Shown here: positions 40,154 to 47,417 of the stretch, one piece after another
How positions within the stretch are numbered: the stretch's first letter is position 1
How the letters are laid out: each line of letters starts with the position of its first letter
Source: Candidatus Gastranaerophilales bacterium
GTDB lineage: Bacteria > Cyanobacteriota > Vampirovibrionia > Gastranaerophilales > Gastranaerophilaceae
DNA: 64,000 nt
NCBI GenBank assembly: GCA_944324225.1
Contig: CALUVL010000004.1
Coordinates: 62,001-126,000, forward strand
Direction of reading: 5' to 3'
Notes under the pieces: model-generated
The model's database searches: none
Seen by the model: only the letters and a program-made list of their open reading frames with translations
Told to the model about the DNA's origin: nothing
Made by a program: the position numbers and the translations under genes

Positions 40154-40315
40154 TTATTTATCTTTTGTAACGTCGGCTTTGGTTATTTTCACTGTATTGT
40201 TTTCGACTTTTACTTCAAGCATGTCAGTTTCTGGGTTGACGTCAATCAATTCAAGGAGTGTTTTGGGCATAAAAAGTGCCCATCCGCTGCCGGAGCGGGA
40301 AAGTTTTTTCTTCAT
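40154..40315 (-). CDS. Small AbrB/SpoVT-type DNA-binding protein
   Basis: A 53-residue gene: ATG at 40315 with GGAG 7 bases upstream. It reads MKKKLSRSGSGWALFMPKTL, then LELIDVNPETDMLEVKVENN, then TVKITKADVTKDK. The pattern 'GsGWAl.mPktLLeli.vnPe.D..ev.ve...vkItk' is the swapped-hairpin AbrB/MazE fold, which dimerises on DNA. Its near twin is at 60482 (WAL, VNPxTDM and ITK/ITR are shared). Both sit divergent from an almost identical-N-terminus prepilin, which suggests a regulator-target pair (inference). Confidence 0.8.
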   Translation of the reverse strand: MKKKLSRSGSGWALFMPKTLLELIDVNPETDMLEVKVENNTVKITKADVTKDK

Positions 40316-40327
40316 AGTGCTGTCTCC

Positions 40328-40362
40328 ATGATTTTATACCTACAATCACTTTACAAAATCAT
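40328..40362. promoter_or_regulatory. Inverted repeat between AbrB-like and prepilin genes
   Basis: ATGATTTT (40328-40335) and AAAATCAT (40355-40362) are perfect 8-bp inverted arms 19 bases apart, in the divergent spacer. A plausible operator. Promoter boxes are likely among TTATACT and TATAAT-like words up to 40430. Confidence 0.5.
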
Positions 40363-40436
40363 AGAACTTAGTTATACTTTAATTAAATACTTATATTATA
40401 ATTATTTAATATATATAATATCAGAGAGGAACTGCT

Positions 40437-41129
40437 ATGAAAAAAGGTTTTACAATGGCGGAAGTGTTGATAACCCTTGGGATTCTCGGAGTTGTTATTG
40501 CAATGACACTGCCTGCTTTAATCGGCAAATATCAAAAAATCGTTGCGACAACACAATTGAAGAAAATATATAATGTTATTTATAATGCATATCTTATGTC
40601 AGTAGAAACAAACGGTGAGTCAGAGGGATGGCTCTATCCTATGATAAAAGAAGGCGCTACGGTAAACAAAGAGCAGGTTGAATTTTTTTATAAGCTTTAT
40701 TTTGCTCCTTTTATAAATTTTAAATCTTCAAGCTATAAGCGCTATAAAGTTTATAATTTTAATGGCGAAACTACAAATATCGAAAAACAACAAAGAATTG
40801 GTTACGGATATTTTGTCAGAAATCCTGACGGTATGTGTATGATTTTATGGGCAAATAATCAGTATATGGTTTTTACGGCGGATTTAAACTGTGAAAAAGC
40901 TCCCAATGTCGCAGGAAAAGATGTATTTGATATTTTGGAATTGTACTGGCAAGGTGATAAAACTCTGGTTGTACCTTGGCTGTCATACATTAATAACGGA
41001 ACAAGAACAAGATCTGATCTTATAGAATCATGCAAATCCCAAAATTATGCAAATGGTGTGCCGGGCACATGTTTTACTTTATTTGTTTATGACGGAATGG
41101 AGTTTAAGAAGGATTATCCGTGGAGGTAG
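40437..41129 (+). CDS. Type IV pilin-like prepilin
   Basis: A 230-residue prepilin with leader MKKG and core FTMAEVLITLGILGVVIAMT (Gly-Phe cleavage, Glu5). The globular part contains FTADLNCEKAPNVAGKDVFD, a variant of the D-N-x-K-PN-G-D-F motif, and it ends YDGMEFKKDYPWR, closely like the prepilin at 59695. AGAGAGGA precedes the ATG. Divergent from an AbrB-like gene, with an operator-like repeat in the 121-base spacer. A minor pilin or pseudopilin; the partner secretion machinery is not in this window. Confidence 0.88.
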   Translation: MKKGFTMAEVLITLGILGVVIAMTLPALIGKYQKIVATTQLKKIYNVIYNAYLMSVETNGESEGWLYPMIKEGATVNKEQVEFFYKLYFAPFINFKSSSYKRYKVYNFNGETTNIEKQQRIGYGYFVRNPDGMCMILWANNQYMVFTADLNCEKAPNVAGKDVFDILELYWQGDKTLVVPWLSYINNGTRTRSDLIESCKSQNYANGVPGTCFTLFVYDGMEFKKDYPWR

Positions 41130-41298
41130 AGCTGAGTTTTCTTTTCAATCAGCAATTCGATGTCTGCATTTTTGTAAATTTGTGAAATAAAAAATAGGTA
41201 TATAAGGTTAGGTTTACGGTCGGGTGTAAATTTGCTGTAAAATTGTTTAAATTGTACCTGTTTAGAAAGCCTCAGAGGCAAAATACAGGGAGAATTTT

Positions 41299-41592
41299 AT
41301 GGCTAAAAATTTGTTGAAAACTTTGAAAAAAATTATTGAAGACAATGGCACTGATAAAATTACGATTTTCACCGGACACTTGAAGATAGACGGGAGAGTG
41401 TTTCTTCCGGAAGGGCGGTGCGAAGAGTGTCATGATGACTTTATTGCGTTAGAAAATGCGCTTATCTGCCGTTTGGAAGATTACTGCACATGTGACGAAA
41501 ATAATTGTGAATGTAATGATTACGTGTGTTTCAGATATGACTGGCTGAGTGTTAATATTGACGATATTACGGCATTCAGCATTATTGAATAG
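41299..41592 (+). CDS. Small acidic cysteine-rich protein
   Basis: A 97-residue protein. The centre carries a cluster of acidic and Cys residues: GRCEECHDDFIALENALICR, then EDYCTCDENNCECNDYVCFR. Eight Cys in about 45 residues suggests a metal-binding or disulfide-rich module. No signal peptide. AGGGAGAA precedes the ATG and a terminator follows the stop. No family recognised. Between a prepilin gene and an oppositely oriented membrane protein. Confidence 0.6.
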   Translation: MAKNLLKTLKKIIEDNGTDKITIFTGHLKIDGRVFLPEGRCEECHDDFIALENALICRLEDYCTCDENNCECNDYVCFRYDWLSVNIDDITAFSIIE

Positions 41593-41601
41593 TTTTGAGA
41601 G

Positions 41602-41636
41602 TGTCCCTGTCTTATTTTAAGGCGGGGACATTTTTT
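41602..41636 (+). terminator. Terminator after Cys-rich protein
   Basis: Stem TGTCCC.G.C / G.CGGGGACA with loop, followed by TTTTTT. It reaches the end of the convergent gene at 41635. Confidence 0.75.
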
Positions 41637-42105
41637 AGTGCATGTAATGTTTTAATATCCAAAACAGAACAATCAGAAAAATTATAACTTCATACCCTGT
41701 AGCGAATGGTTCGTTGTATTTTTCGGGATGAAGATTAAAATTCAGATGTTTTTCCAGCGCTTTGAGATATTTGTTCAGCATTTTTCTTCTTATTGTCGGA
41801 ATTTGTAACTCTTTGCCGTTTTTGAATTTCAGAACAATCTTGTCGTAGTTAAGCCGTGAGCATGCGCCGCCTGCGTACAATCTCGTTTCTAAGCTTACTT
41901 TTGAAGTGTCTTTTTTAACCTCAACACCAGCAATGTCTGAATATTTAAACTCCTGTCCGCAGAATGTAAGTGAAGATTCTCCGAATACCATATCATCTTT
42001 AAGATATCCATGCATTTCTCCATATTTTTTAAATGTTCTGTGGATAAGAAAAGTCCCTATTGCGATTACGACAATTCCTGCAATAATCTGATAAGAAGAG
42101 AGCAT
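41635..42105 (-). CDS. Hypothetical membrane protein, PH-like core
   Basis: A 156-residue protein with an N-terminal (IIAGIVVIAIGTFLIH) and a C-terminal (GYEVIIFLIVLFWILK) membrane helix. Between them is a beta-rich domain (SLTFCGQEFKYSDIAGVEVK, IVLKFKNGKELQIPTI) of the bacterial-PH type. Its ATG shares a base with the stop of the HD-GYP gene upstream (TAATG), so translation is coupled. The coupling suggests it anchors or accompanies that protein. Family not certain. Confidence 0.65.
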   Translation of the reverse strand: MLSSYQIIAGIVVIAIGTFLIHRTFKKYGEMHGYLKDDMVFGESSLTFCGQEFKYSDIAGVEVKKDTSKVSLETRLYAGGACSRLNYDKIVLKFKNGKELQIPTIRRKMLNKYLKALEKHLNFNLHPEKYNEPFATGYEVIIFLIVLFWILKHYMH

Positions 42106-43400
42106 TAATCTTTTCCTGCAATTTGAGAAAGAGCATTCACAACATCAACATCCCATTTTGAGCCGGCTTCTTCCTGCATAATAGAAAGGGCTTTTTCTGC
42201 AGGCATGGCTTTTCTGTAGGGCCTGTCAGAAGTCATTGCGGAATATGCGTCAGCTACGGCAATAATTCTTGAACCGAACGGGATTGATTGGCCTTTCAAA
42301 CCTTCGGGCTTTCCGGAGCCGTCAACACGCTCTGTCTGGTATGTTATGTATGGAACAACTTCAGAGAGGAAGTTAATGTTCATCAAAAGATTTACGCCGA
42401 CATTTGCGTGGTTTTGGATTTTTTGGAAGTCTTCATCCGAAAGCTTGCCGTTGGTTGCAAAAATGCTTTCAGGCAATGTGATTTTGCCGATATTCTGCAA
42501 AAGTCCTGCATAATAGATTAAGTCTGTAGTTTTTTCGTTTAAGCCGAGTTGTTTGCAGAGTTTTCTTGCAAGGTTTGCGGTGTTCTTTGAGTGAGAAACT
42601 TTGTAACCGCCTTTTGTGTCAACAGCATTTGCAAGGTGTTCTACAAATATTTGCTGGAAGTCGCAGAGATCCCCGATTAGTGAAGTTAATTCGGCTCTCA
42701 TATGCTGAAGATCTGTTGTTGCAGTATTTTCATTTTCAATAAGCCGGTTGGTTTCGTCAATCTGGCTTTGAAGAGTGATTGAAGTTGCAAAAAGATTCGC
42801 AATGCTTTCAACAAGTTCAATAAATTCGTCCTGCAAAGAAGAGGTTTTTAATTCAATGACACCGATATTTTGCGATGTGCTGTGAATTGATATTCCGATA
42901 GAATTTTCCTCTTTTGTTGTATCTTTTGCCATATAAGTTTTTGCAACAGTATTTTCGCTATCAACGTTGTAGCCCGGAACTTGAAGTTCGGCAGAAGAAC
43001 CGGCAAGTACAAGCTGCATGTCGCTTCCTTCCAGTCCCTTTGCAAATTCTTTTGCAAGATAAATGTTGCATATCTGAGTATCTACCATCAATGCAATTGA
43101 TTTTGCGATTGAAGTTATTATTGTAAAATCCTTTTCTGTTTCAAAATTCAATACACAGAGAGTATTTTTTAGAGAATATATTGAAATCAATTCTGAAAGC
43201 TGGTTTTTTAAGCCGGCTTTTTTATCTTTTGAATGTTCGCTGATTTTTTGTGCCAACTCTTTTGATATCAGATGTTCTGACAAAAAGTCACCAAGATTCA
43301 GTGCAAAAATTTCTTCCATGGGATCATTGTCAATCAGGAATTCTGACTGACTGAAAAGTGAAACACCTTTTTTATTTTCGTCTTTTTTCATTAAGCTCAT
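42105..43400 (-). CDS. GAF-like + degenerate HD-GYP domain protein
   Basis: A 431-residue protein: N-terminal part, a GAF-like middle (about 100-240; IGVIELKTSSLQDEFIELVE) and a C-terminal HD-GYP domain. HSKNTANLARKLCKQLGL and IIAVADAYSAMTSDRPYRKA are intact, but the metal HD is replaced by Q302-N303 (AGLLQNIGKITLPES), HHE by YQTE, and GYP by GKP (DGSGKPEGL). So cyclic-di-GMP hydrolysis is unlikely; it may sense or bind a nucleotide. Two possible starts (43400 or 43391) share the AGAAGG site. Coupled to the membrane protein downstream. Confidence 0.82.
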   Translation of the reverse strand: MSLMKKDENKKGVSLFSQSEFLIDNDPMEEIFALNLGDFLSEHLISKELAQKISEHSKDKKAGLKNQLSELISIYSLKNTLCVLNFETEKDFTIITSIAKSIALMVDTQICNIYLAKEFAKGLEGSDMQLVLAGSSAELQVPGYNVDSENTVAKTYMAKDTTKEENSIGISIHSTSQNIGVIELKTSSLQDEFIELVESIANLFATSITLQSQIDETNRLIENENTATTDLQHMRAELTSLIGDLCDFQQIFVEHLANAVDTKGGYKVSHSKNTANLARKLCKQLGLNEKTTDLIYYAGLLQNIGKITLPESIFATNGKLSDEDFQKIQNHANVGVNLLMNINFLSEVVPYITYQTERVDGSGKPEGLKGQSIPFGSRIIAVADAYSAMTSDRPYRKAMPAEKALSIMQEEAGSKWDVDVVNALSQIAGKD

Positions 43401-43706
43401 GCCTTCTACTAACTACCTTTTGTATAATAGACGGCACAAATTTGAAAAACTTTAATAAATTTTACAAAAGTTCATACTTTAGTATGGGAAAAATCCAACT
43501 TAAGCTTAAAAAAATATTAAAAATGAATATAAAGTTGCATGTGTAACGAAATGTAAAGTTGAATTTAAAACAGGCTGAAATCCGGTTATACTCTGCGATA
43601 TGATGTGATATGATATGGGGAAGTGTAGTCAACAATTAAGTACAAAAAGTTTTAATAAAAATATAAGCAGCGTGTGCTTAGCCCTTAAGAGAAAAGGAGT
43701 ATAAAA
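43401..43706. other. Gene-free spacer, 306 bases
   Basis: Between two divergent genes. It contains TTATACT and TGATATGATATGG words that could be promoter elements, and AAGGAG just before 43707. I see no gene, hairpin or repeat of the dispersed family here. Confidence 0.5.
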
Positions 43707-44966
43707 ATGGGATTTGACTACACAGTGAGCGGAAAAGACAAAGGCCTGACGTATATATTTTTGGAACAGGCAAAAAAGCATGCAGGCTTTGACTCAAACC
43801 AGAAGATAGACTGGAATAAAGTCATGTCAGTATTTGATGAAATTCAGAAAGAAGAGCAGGCCGAAGGTCAGAAACTATTCAGCGGCGGAACGGATAAAAC
43901 GCGCGCCGGCTGGGGCAAGAGTTATGTAATAAAAGCCGGCGATAAAATAAGTTTGTCAGACGAGCAGATGAACAAAATCTATGGCGCAATGGGTCTGGAT
44001 TTGTCAAAAGCGCAGCAGCCCAATCCGACGAAGCAGGTGCAGCAAACACCGCCGGCACAGAACACACCGCCGGCACAGAACACACCGCCGGCACAGAACA
44101 CACCACCGGCACAGAACACACCACCGGCACAGAACACGCCGCCTGCACAGAACACACCACCGGCACAGAACACACCACCGGCACAGAACACACCACCTGC
44201 GCAGAACACACCACCGGCACAGCAAACCCCGCCGGCTCAACAAACTCCACCGGCGAAAGATCCAAACCCGCCAAAGGCAATAACACCTGCCAAAGGAGAA
44301 GATTTGTCTAATAACAAGTCCCCGCTGGACATGCAAATGTATATAAAACGAGAAAAATATGCAAACCAGACAGTTCCAAATCCTGATGGCACAATGTACT
44401 CATACGATGAAAATGGTTATGTAGAAGAAGTATTAGACAAAGACGGCAACAAGACACAAGAGATTAACCGCAGATCAGACGGCAGTGTTGATGAATATTA
44501 TGACTACACATACGATAAAGCCGGCAACAAGACACAAGTGATTACTCGCAATTCAGACGGCAGTGTTAGTTACTATTATGACTACACATACGACAAAGAC
44601 GGCAACATAACACAAGCGATTTGGCGCAACCCAGACGGCAGTGTTAGTTACTATTATGACTACACATACGACAAAGACGGCAACATGACACAAGAGATTA
44701 TACGCGAACCTGACGGCAGTGTTAGTTACTATTATGACTACACATACGATAAAGCCGGTAACAAGACACAAGAGATTTGGCGCAATTCAGACGGCAGTGT
44801 TTATTATTATTATGACTACACATACGATAAAGCCGGCAACAAGACACAACTGATTAATCGCAACTCAGATGGCAGTGTTGATTACTATGAAGTCTATGAA
44901 TATGACCAAGATGGTAACCAGATTAGTCAAATCACATACGACAAAGACGGTAATGTAAAGGAATAA
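43707..44966 (+). CDS. Repeat protein: PAQNTPP linker plus YD-type repeats
   Basis: A 419-residue protein. Residues 1-105 are a small helical domain (MGFDYTVSGKDKGLTYIFLE, ending SYVIKAGDKISLSDEQMNKI). Residues about 113-184 are 12 near-identical hexapeptides of type TPPAQN. Residues about 258-412 are six 26-residue units of type DGSVSYYYDYTYDKDGNxTQ, reminiscent of YD (RHS) repeats, ending YDKDGNVKE. No signal peptide. Likely secreted or cell-surface, with the Pro-rich part as a spacer (inference). AAAAGGAGTATAAAA precedes the ATG. Several long shadow frames on both strands come from the repeats. Confidence 0.75.
   Translation: MGFDYTVSGKDKGLTYIFLEQAKKHAGFDSNQKIDWNKVMSVFDEIQKEEQAEGQKLFSGGTDKTRAGWGKSYVIKAGDKISLSDEQMNKIYGAMGLDLSKAQQPNPTKQVQQTPPAQNTPPAQNTPPAQNTPPAQNTPPAQNTPPAQNTPPAQNTPPAQNTPPAQNTPPAQQTPPAQQTPPAKDPNPPKAITPAKGEDLSNNKSPLDMQMYIKREKYANQTVPNPDGTMYSYDENGYVEEVLDKDGNKTQEINRRSDGSVDEYYDYTYDKAGNKTQVITRNSDGSVSYYYDYTYDKDGNITQAIWRNPDGSVSYYYDYTYDKDGNMTQEIIREPDGSVSYYYDYTYDKAGNKTQEIWRNSDGSVYYYYDYTYDKAGNKTQLINRNSDGSVDYYEVYEYDQDGNQISQITYDKDGNVKE
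44043..44258 (+). repeat. 12 x 18-nt tandem repeat
   Basis: Twelve 18-base units of the form AACACACCACCGGCACAG, coding TPPAQN. Units 1-10 are nearly identical at DNA level and units 11-12 are diverged. Copy number could vary between strains. Confidence 0.9.
44478..44945 (+). repeat. 6 x 78-nt tandem repeat
   Basis: Units begin with GACGGCAGTGTT at 44478, 44556, 44634, 44712, 44790 and 44868, each 78 bases (26 codons). The DNA is very similar between copies, suggesting recent duplication or gene conversion. The last copy diverges. Confidence 0.9.
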
Positions 44967-45007
44967 CATCAATCAGTCCGGATGTACTAAATCCGGCCTT
45001 ATATAAA

Positions 45008-45510
45008 ATGCATGGAGATTCTTCGGTCGCTTCGCTCCCTCAGAATGACAAGAAAAGAAGTCACGTCATCCTGAGCGAAGCGAAGGATCTCCAAAAAACC
45101 TGATGAGATTCTTCGGTCGTTGCACTCCCTCAAAATGACGTAAAAAATAAAAAACATGTCATCCTGAGGCGCACGAGCAGAGGGTGAAAGGCGTCAGCCG
45201 TACCCGTTTACTGCGAGTGCGAAAAGCCGAAGGATCCACTGAAACCATAACAAGCCATTTTGTCATGCTGAACTCGTTTCAGTATCCCGACGAGATCCTG
45301 AAATAAATTCAGGATGACAGTGAAAGACAAAATGGCTAAAAATTTTCTATCTGGCACGTATCCCGATCTACTACTCGTTCAGAGGACAAAACAGAAAATA
45401 AAGAGATTCTTCGGTCGTTACACTCCCTCAGAATGACATGCAGTGCGCAAGGCGCTTCTTCGGGCTCCGCCATCTGAATGACGGGTAAATTAAAAGTACT
45501 CTCAGAATGA
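45008..45510. repeat. Cluster of palindromic intergenic repeats
   Basis: About eight degenerate units in alternating orientation across a gene-free 550-base stretch: GATTCTTCGGTCGCTTCGCT, GTCATCCTGAGCGAAGCGAA, TTCGGTCGTTGCACTCCCTC, GTCATGCTGAACTCGTTTCA, GGATGACAG and similar. The largest block of the family in the window. Probably forms a chain of hairpins. Confidence 0.8.
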
Positions 45511-45514
45511 CAGC

Positions 45515-46036
45515 TTAATATCCAATAGCCCAGCTGAATGCGGCTGTTGTGTCGTTTTTCTTATCAATTGTTGCAACAGGAGCCACCGCCGGAACTTCTA
45601 TAACCTTTGCAGCTTTTTGTAAAAGATTGTTTTCCATCATTTTGTCGTCAACATTGTTGAAGGATTTCAGTCTGTCAAGCTGGTTTTGAAGTTCAGCGTT
45701 TTCCTCATTCAGAGTTGTAATCTGGCGGCTGAGTTTGTTCAGCGTAACCTCATTTGTCATGGCAAAATAATAGCTGACAAATGCGACAATTACGCATATT
45801 GCCAGAAGTCCGCCTAAAGTTTTGTTTATACGTCTTATTGCCATTTCTTTTACCAGATTTTCTTTGTCGTAATAGAAAGGCCCTTCTATTATAGATGCCT
45901 GAGATATCGGATTTTGCATATAATCCGAATCTGTATAAGAATAATATTCCTGTCTTACTCTTGCTGTATTCAACTTTTCCCTGTCCCCAACTGCCTTTTT
46001 TAAAATGCGAAAATCTTTTTCGTTAAAATTAATCAA
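45515..46036 (-). CDS. FtsL-like cell-division membrane protein
   Basis: A 173-residue bitopic protein: an 80-residue cytoplasmic N-terminus, one membrane helix (LGGLLAICVIVAFVSYYFAM, about 74-93), a periplasmic coiled coil (LSRQITTLNEENAELQNQLD) and a polar tail. It follows rsmH by 4 bases, the place of ftsL in division clusters. FtsL links FtsB and FtsQ in the divisome; sequence conservation is low, so the call rests on topology and position. The FtsB-like gene is elsewhere at 50895. Confidence 0.7.
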   Translation of the reverse strand: MINFNEKDFRILKKAVGDREKLNTARVRQEYYSYTDSDYMQNPISQASIIEGPFYYDKENLVKEMAIRRINKTLGGLLAICVIVAFVSYYFAMTNEVTLNKLSRQITTLNEENAELQNQLDRLKSFNNVDDKMMENNLLQKAAKVIEVPAVAPVATIDKKNDTTAAFSWAIGY

Positions 46037-46040
46037 TCAA

Positions 46041-46973
46041 TTAATTAATACATCTTGCGATTCTTAATTTTGCACTTCTTGAAGGCGGATTAACTTTAAT
46101 CTCCTCATCACTTGCAACAATCGGTTTTTTATTAACCAGCTCCAGCTTTGGCGGAGGACACTTGCAAATCATTTGATTAGGTTCGCAGTGGCACTTTTGC
46201 GAGTGATATCTGAACAAGTTTTTCACCAATCTGTCTTCCAGTGAATGAAAACTTATTACACTTATTATAGCACCAATGTCCAATAAATCCAACACATCAT
46301 TCAGAGTATTTTTTACATTTGTTAACTCTTGATTGACTTCAATTCTGATAGCCTGAAACACACGTGTAGCGGGGTGTATGGAGGATTTGATGTGCGGAGT
46401 GCACTTTACGATTAAATCAGCCAGTTCCGTTGTTGTTTCAAGCTTTTTGGACTTTCTTTGCTCCACTATTTTTTTTGCAATGCGTTTGGAAAATCTTTCT
46501 TCGCCGTATTCGGAAAAAATTCGCACCAGATCCGCTTCAGAATATGTGTTTACAACGTCATACGCCGAAAAATCTGACTCCTGATTGAATCTCATATCAA
46601 GTGGCGCTTCTTTGGAGAATGAAAATCCTCTTTCTGCTTTGTTGAATTGATGGTAGCTTGCGCCCAGGTCAAACAGAACACCGCCGGTAATTTTTGGGAT
46701 GTTAAGAGAGGCCAGTGTCTGTTTGATATTGGTATAGGAAGTTTTGACGATTGTAAGGGTATTTTTATACGCCTTAAGCCTTTCGGAGGCCGCGTCAATC
46801 GCATCCTGATCAATATCAAATGCAACCAGTCTGCCATCAGGTTGAATTCGTTTCAATATCAGTTCGCTGTGTCCGCCTCCGCCAAGTGTGCAGTCAATAT
46901 AAATTAGACCGTTTCTGCATTCCAATGCATCAACCGCTTCCTGCTTCATTACCGTATAATGTTTAAATTCCAT
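46041..46973 (-). CDS. rsmH: 16S rRNA (cytosine(1402)-N4)-methyltransferase
   Basis: Methylates C1402 in the decoding site. A 310-residue protein with AdoMet motif DCTLGGGGHSELILKR, FDIDQDAIDAAS, and the family's GVLFDLGASYHQFNKAERGF and the FSFSKEAPLDMRFNQESDF region. The end has the CPPPKLELVNKKPIVAS motif and a basic tail. No Shine-Dalgarno; an extended -10 (TGCTAAAAT) lies 6 bases upstream of the ATG, so it may be leaderless. Followed by the ftsL-like gene. Confidence 0.95.
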   Translation of the reverse strand: MEFKHYTVMKQEAVDALECRNGLIYIDCTLGGGGHSELILKRIQPDGRLVAFDIDQDAIDAASERLKAYKNTLTIVKTSYTNIKQTLASLNIPKITGGVLFDLGASYHQFNKAERGFSFSKEAPLDMRFNQESDFSAYDVVNTYSEADLVRIFSEYGEERFSKRIAKKIVEQRKSKKLETTTELADLIVKCTPHIKSSIHPATRVFQAIRIEVNQELTNVKNTLNDVLDLLDIGAIISVISFHSLEDRLVKNLFRYHSQKCHCEPNQMICKCPPPKLELVNKKPIVASDEEIKVNPPSRSAKLRIARCIN

Positions 46974-46979
46974 ACGGCA

Positions 46980-46985
46980 ATTTTA
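46980..46985 (-). promoter_or_regulatory. rsmH extended -10, 6 nt from ATG
   Basis: On the minus strand TGCTAAAAT (TG-n-TAAAAT), then TGCCGT, then the ATG at 46973. Same spacing as at prfA and tmk. Confidence 0.55.
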
Positions 46986-46996
46986 GCATGCGCAAA

Positions 46997-47248
46997 TTAA
47001 TAAATAAACCCGTCAAGTCCGTATAGGTCGATAACTTCTAAAAATTTGTCGTTAGTATAGTATAAAACATTGCTGTCATCATCCGGGTCAATTACTTTGA
47101 TAATGTCCTGTTTTGATCCTGCATAGTTTTTTAACATTGAATCTGCAAGCATGAGGAATGTAATATTGTTTTGAATTTCCTCTGCTGTGAAAAATTCTAG
47201 AACCATTGCTTCATTTTCTCTTTCTGATACTCTCTTTGCCAATGCCAT
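46997..47248 (-). CDS. Small hypothetical protein
   Basis: An 83-residue protein: MALAKRVSERENEAMVLEFF, then TAEEIQNNITFLMLADSMLK, then an acidic segment VIDPDDDSNVLYYTND ending LYGLDGFIY. An AGGAGTAAAAA Shine-Dalgarno precedes the ATG. It lies 24 bases upstream of rsmH on the same strand. No family recognised and no clear transmembrane part. Small helix-rich protein of unknown role. Confidence 0.65.
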   Translation of the reverse strand: MALAKRVSERENEAMVLEFFTAEEIQNNITFLMLADSMLKNYAGSKQDIIKVIDPDDDSNVLYYTNDKFLEVIDLYGLDGFIY

Positions 47249-47343
47249 TTTTTACTCCTATTTTGTACGGATTTTCTCTATTTTCATACTCTCAAATACT
47301 CTCAAAATCCGAAATATTAAGCCATTATATTTTTCTATATACG

Positions 47344-47381
47344 GAAACTTCGTAAAAAAGTTTAATTTTTTACGAAGTTTC
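47344..47381. terminator. Perfect 16-bp palindromic hairpin after gltX
   Basis: GAAACTTCGTAAAAAA (47344-47359) and TTTTTTACGAAGTTTC (47366-47381) with a 6-base loop. Symmetric, with A/T runs in the stem. It lies downstream of gltX and upstream of the gene at 47248, so terminator or operator are both possible. Confidence 0.6.
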
Positions 47382-47417
47382 GTTACAAATATTTACAATA
47401 GGTGTCTGCTTAGCCGA

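Noticed and set aside
40154-40315. MazE-type antitoxin
   Set aside because: No adjacent toxin gene; the neighbour is a prepilin, and the second copy has the same context.
40145-40573. 142-residue plus-strand frame over the AbrB-like gene
   Set aside because: Antisense to the small AbrB-like gene and overlaps the prepilin start; no ribosome site.
43879-44336. Long overlapping frames on both strands in the TPPAQN region
   Set aside because: They arise from translating an 18-base tandem repeat in other frames; the product is monotonous Cys/Val or Arg/His repeats.
44043-44945. Possible CRISPR array
   Set aside because: Repeats are contiguous 18- and 78-base units inside one reading frame with no unique spacers and no cas genes.
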